From Balneolales bacterium (GTDB taxonomy: Bacteria; Bacteroidota; Rhodothermia; Balneolales; HLUCCA01): DNA of 49,941 bases. This document shows, in pieces, positions 48,160 through 49,941 of this stretch. The position numbers and the translations under genes were made by a program. The DNA is taken from assembly GCA_024711145.1 (NCBI GenBank), contig JANJTJ010000065.1, positions 1-49,941 of the forward strand. The letters are read 5' to 3'. The notes beneath the pieces were generated by a model, which saw only the letters and a list, made by a program, of their open reading frames with translations, made no database searches and was not told the origin of the DNA. Positions within the stretch are counted from its first letter, which is position 1; each line of letters begins with the position of its first letter.

Positions 48160-49695
48160 TCAGGGTTTCGAATAAGCCAACCAGCTGCTGTCGATGCTGT
48201 AATCGTCCACGAAATCGCCGGTGTGCTCCACCTGGTAACTGGCCATCAGATTGTGGATCTCTTGCTGCAGAACCTGGATGCAGGATTGGATCAGTTCGGA
48301 CCGGAAACCGGTATCGCCCAAACGGAGCACCATCTCCAGGGAGAACACCCGACCCAACACCTGGCCCAATTCCACCAGTTTCCGTTGGGCGATCTTCATC
48401 TCCACGTTGAAATCGAGCATGGGGCGCAGTATTTCAGCCGCCCGACCCATGATGTCGGTAGAGCGCAGATAGGCGTAGAGATTGTCCACCTGGCTTTTGC
48501 GCATGGCTTTTAGCACCGACTCCGTGATCTGCTGGTAGAGGATGTCGTTGGAGCCCTCGAAAATCTGGAAGGGTCTGGAATCGACCACCGCACGGCCGGC
48601 GATGTGGTCCAACCGGTAGCCCTTGGCACCTACCAGCTGAAGCAGCGACTGGGCCGCTTCCTGCATGTAATCGGTGACCACCGTCTTGATCGAATTCGCT
48701 TCCACATCCATGCGGGAAACATCCTTGTCGATGGGCGCATTCCGAACCGTATAGGCGCACAGGGCCGAACATACGGTGAACTGGGCCTGCAGCCGTGCCA
48801 GCCGTTTCCGCACCTGGTCGTAGGTAAGCAGGCTGGCCCCACCGACCACCCGGTCGCGGCAGTGGGTGAAGGCTTCGTCAAGCATGCGGCGCAGGAAGCC
48901 CATCCCCATCCCGGGGAATTGCAGGCGGCTCCGGTGCAGGATGTCCAACATCATGGTGACACCGGTGGTCTTGGGCTCGAGCTTGTAGGCCGCCGGAATC
49001 TTCACGTCGATCTTGTTGCGCCCATAGGGCAGCATATACAAGCCCAGGTTGTGGAAGACTTCCTCCACCTCGATACCCTTGAGCGAGGCATCATGGATGA
49101 AGAAATCGATGTCGCGCGTCAGATCGCCGTTGGGGGTTCGGCGACGAGCCGTCAACAGCCAGAAGTCGGCCCAGCCGGTGAGCCCGGCCCAGTGTTTGGT
49201 GCCTTTCAGATGATAATGACCGTCTTCCACCGTGTAACCGGTCTGCATGCGGAGGGCATCGGACCCGAAATCGGGTTCGGTAATCATCAGACCACCCATG
49301 TTCTTTTCATGGATGAACCGGGAGAAGATGCCGGCACGGACCGACGGATCGGCGTAAATGGAAACGGGTTGCAGGAAGAGGGCGCTATTGATGCCCAACA
49401 GGAGGGAAAGCGGAAGCGATTCGTAGGAAGTGGCTTCGAGCAGGGTCATGGCTTCGTCCATGTGGCTGCCACGGCCGCCATATTCGGTGGGGATGTTCAC
49501 GGCCAGGGGGTTGCATGCCATGATGTCGCGCAGGATGAACGGAGGCAGCCCCCTGTGCAGGCTCAACTCCTCGATATTCGACCGCTCGCTGAACAGGGTC
49601 CGCAACGTGGACGTGTAGTGCGTGAGGAAGACATCGAAGGGCGCGTTGACAGGCGGAGCGGTTGGTTCGAAAGATGGGAATCGGAAGCTGGACAC
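48160..49695 (-). CDS. Acyl-CoA dehydrogenase family protein
   Basis: A flavoprotein of about 511 residues that oxidises acyl-CoA thioesters or a related substrate. It has MACNPLAVNIPTEYGGRG in the first domain, MITEPDFGSDALRMQTGY and YHLKGTKHWAGLTGWADFW in the middle beta domain, and FQIFEGSNDILYQQ with the expected catalytic Glu in the C-terminal helical domain. It is longer than the usual 380-390 residues because of a C-terminal extension. The start is probably a GTG at 49695 (SSFRFPSFEPTAP follows); the ATG at 49785 reads through the 5S terminator. The substrate is unknown. Confidence 0.9.
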   Translation of the reverse strand: MSSFRFPSFEPTAPPVNAPFDVFLTHYTSTLRTLFSERSNIEELSLHRGLPPFILRDIMACNPLAVNIPTEYGGRGSHMDEAMTLLEATSYESLPLSLLLGINSALFLQPVSIYADPSVRAGIFSRFIHEKNMGGLMITEPDFGSDALRMQTGYTVEDGHYHLKGTKHWAGLTGWADFWLLTARRRTPNGDLTRDIDFFIHDASLKGIEVEEVFHNLGLYMLPYGRNKIDVKIPAAYKLEPKTTGVTMMLDILHRSRLQFPGMGMGFLRRMLDEAFTHCRDRVVGGASLLTYDQVRKRLARLQAQFTVCSALCAYTVRNAPIDKDVSRMDVEANSIKTVVTDYMQEAAQSLLQLVGAKGYRLDHIAGRAVVDSRPFQIFEGSNDILYQQITESVLKAMRKSQVDNLYAYLRSTDIMGRAAEILRPMLDFNVEMKIAQRKLVELGQVLGRVFSLEMVLRLGDTGFRSELIQSCIQVLQQEIHNLMASYQVEHTGDFVDDYSIDSSWLAYSKP

Positions 49696-49734
49696 GTAAG
49701 GACCTTGGTTTCGGTAGGATACAGCTAAAGTAAA

Positions 49735-49768
49735 GAAAAAAAGCCATGTACCGGGAGGGACATGGCTT
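49735..49768 (-). terminator. Intrinsic terminator of the rRNA operon
   Basis: On the minus strand, AAGCCATGT, a 10-base loop and ACATGGCTT form a 9-bp stem, followed by a T tract. It lies between the 5S rRNA gene and the acyl-CoA dehydrogenase start and points leftward. Confidence 0.8.
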
Positions 49769-49777
49769 AGAAGAGAG

Positions 49778-49797
49778 CCCGTCAAGGAGCTGACGGG
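49778..49797 (-). other. Second hairpin between 5S rRNA and terminator
   Basis: CCCGTCA and TGACGGG, six-base loop AGGAGC. As there is no U tract after it on the minus strand it is more likely an rRNA-processing or stabilising hairpin. Confidence 0.55.
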
Positions 49798-49807
49798 GTA
49801 AAAAAAA

Positions 49808-49920
49808 GGTAAGGCGGCGACCTACTCTTCCGCTTGAGGCAGTACCATCGGCGCAGGGGAGCTTAACGGCCGTGTTCGGAATGGGAACGGGTGGGTCCTC
49901 CCCGCCAAAGCCACCTTACC
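49808..49920 (-). rRNA. rrf: 5S ribosomal RNA
   Basis: A complete 113-base 5S gene read on the minus strand. GGTAAGGTGGC at its 5' end pairs with GCCGCCTTACC at its 3' end. The conserved CCGAACACGG and GATGGTACTGCC blocks are present. The remaining window (49921-49941) is the spacer toward the 23S gene, which with 16S must lie beyond the right edge. Confidence 0.96.
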
Positions 49921-49941
49921 AAAGATGGATGACGTGGGGTG

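Noticed and set aside
49745-49797. Attenuator for the acyl-CoA dehydrogenase gene
   Set aside because: The hairpin with a T tract on the minus strand is better explained as the terminator of the rRNA operon that ends at 49808.
1-49941. Prophage, insertion sequence or integron
   Set aside because: No transposase, integrase, terminal inverted repeats or att-like duplication near the three tRNA genes was seen; genes are housekeeping or ordinary accessory types.

Overview
The window comes from a GC-rich member of the Bacteroidota/Rhodothermota (FCB) group, most likely a Rhodothermales- or Balneolales-like bacterium. The reasons are: a 3267-residue secreted protein ending in a type IX secretion (Por-type) tail of the NYPNPFNP...GVYLYRL kind; Bacteroidota-type promoter boxes (TATnTTTG, with TTG 21 bases upstream at three tRNA genes); few Shine-Dalgarno sequences; and housekeeping genes of that lineage (RibBA, RimO, long aromatic amino acid hydroxylase, HisKA_2 kinase). 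Species-level placement is not possible from the sequence alone.

Layout. 1-2507 (minus): edge-truncated kinase-like ATPase behind priA. 2563-5933: POT-family peptide transporter converging on an AbgT transporter that is coupled to a small membrane protein. 5959-9597 (plus): thioredoxin-like lipoprotein, then ahcY leading a chain of stop/start-overlapping genes (membrane protein, 4Fe-4S protein, RibD-like reductase, VOC protein). 9561-11469 (minus): exported hydrolase, ECF sigma factor and a membrane protein that may be its anti-sigma. 11550-13136: HisKA_2 histidine kinase. 13126-22929 (minus): the giant T9SS cargo protein. 23072-23145: tRNA-Arg. 23202-26050 (minus): MscS channel, lipoprotein, and an ATP-cone/Mrr-like nuclease fusion. 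26129: secG. 26444-28709 (minus): hinT-aroQ-flippase. 28784-30476: tRNA-Lys, receiver protein, acyltransferase, small unknown protein, tRNA-Val. 30533-31678: MFS transporter. 31742-37037 (plus): probable nine-gene operon yajC-ribBA-gluQ-like-cyclase-unknown-lipoprotein-membrane protein-DUF6265-like-pentapeptide protein. 37042-39945 (minus): hppD-hmgA-flavin reductase. 40059-43085: M23 lipoprotein, rimO, small unknown protein. 43086-47313: hisC-like aminotransferase divergent from phhA, then an SDR and an exported protein. 47298-49695 (minus): acyl-CoA dehydrogenase and SGNH hydrolase. 49808-49920 (minus): 5S rRNA at the tail of an rRNA operon lying beyond the right edge.

How the genes work together. 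The clearest pathway is phenylalanine/tyrosine breakdown: phhA (Phe to Tyr), possibly the hisC-like aminotransferase (Tyr to 4-hydroxyphenylpyruvate), hppD (to homogentisate) and hmgA (to maleylacetoacetate). The phhA and hppD promoters share an identical 13-base LacI/cre-like half-palindrome at nearly the same distance from the start codon, which suggests one regulator. The most unusual single gene is the ATP-cone plus PD-(D/E)XK nuclease fusion at 23202-24041, a plausible nucleotide-sensing nuclease. Coding density is extreme: there is no gene-free stretch over 300 bases, most same-strand neighbours overlap by ATGA/GTGA, most convergent pairs overlap at their 3' ends, and several promoters put the -7 box only 4-7 bases before the start codon, suggesting leaderless mRNAs.
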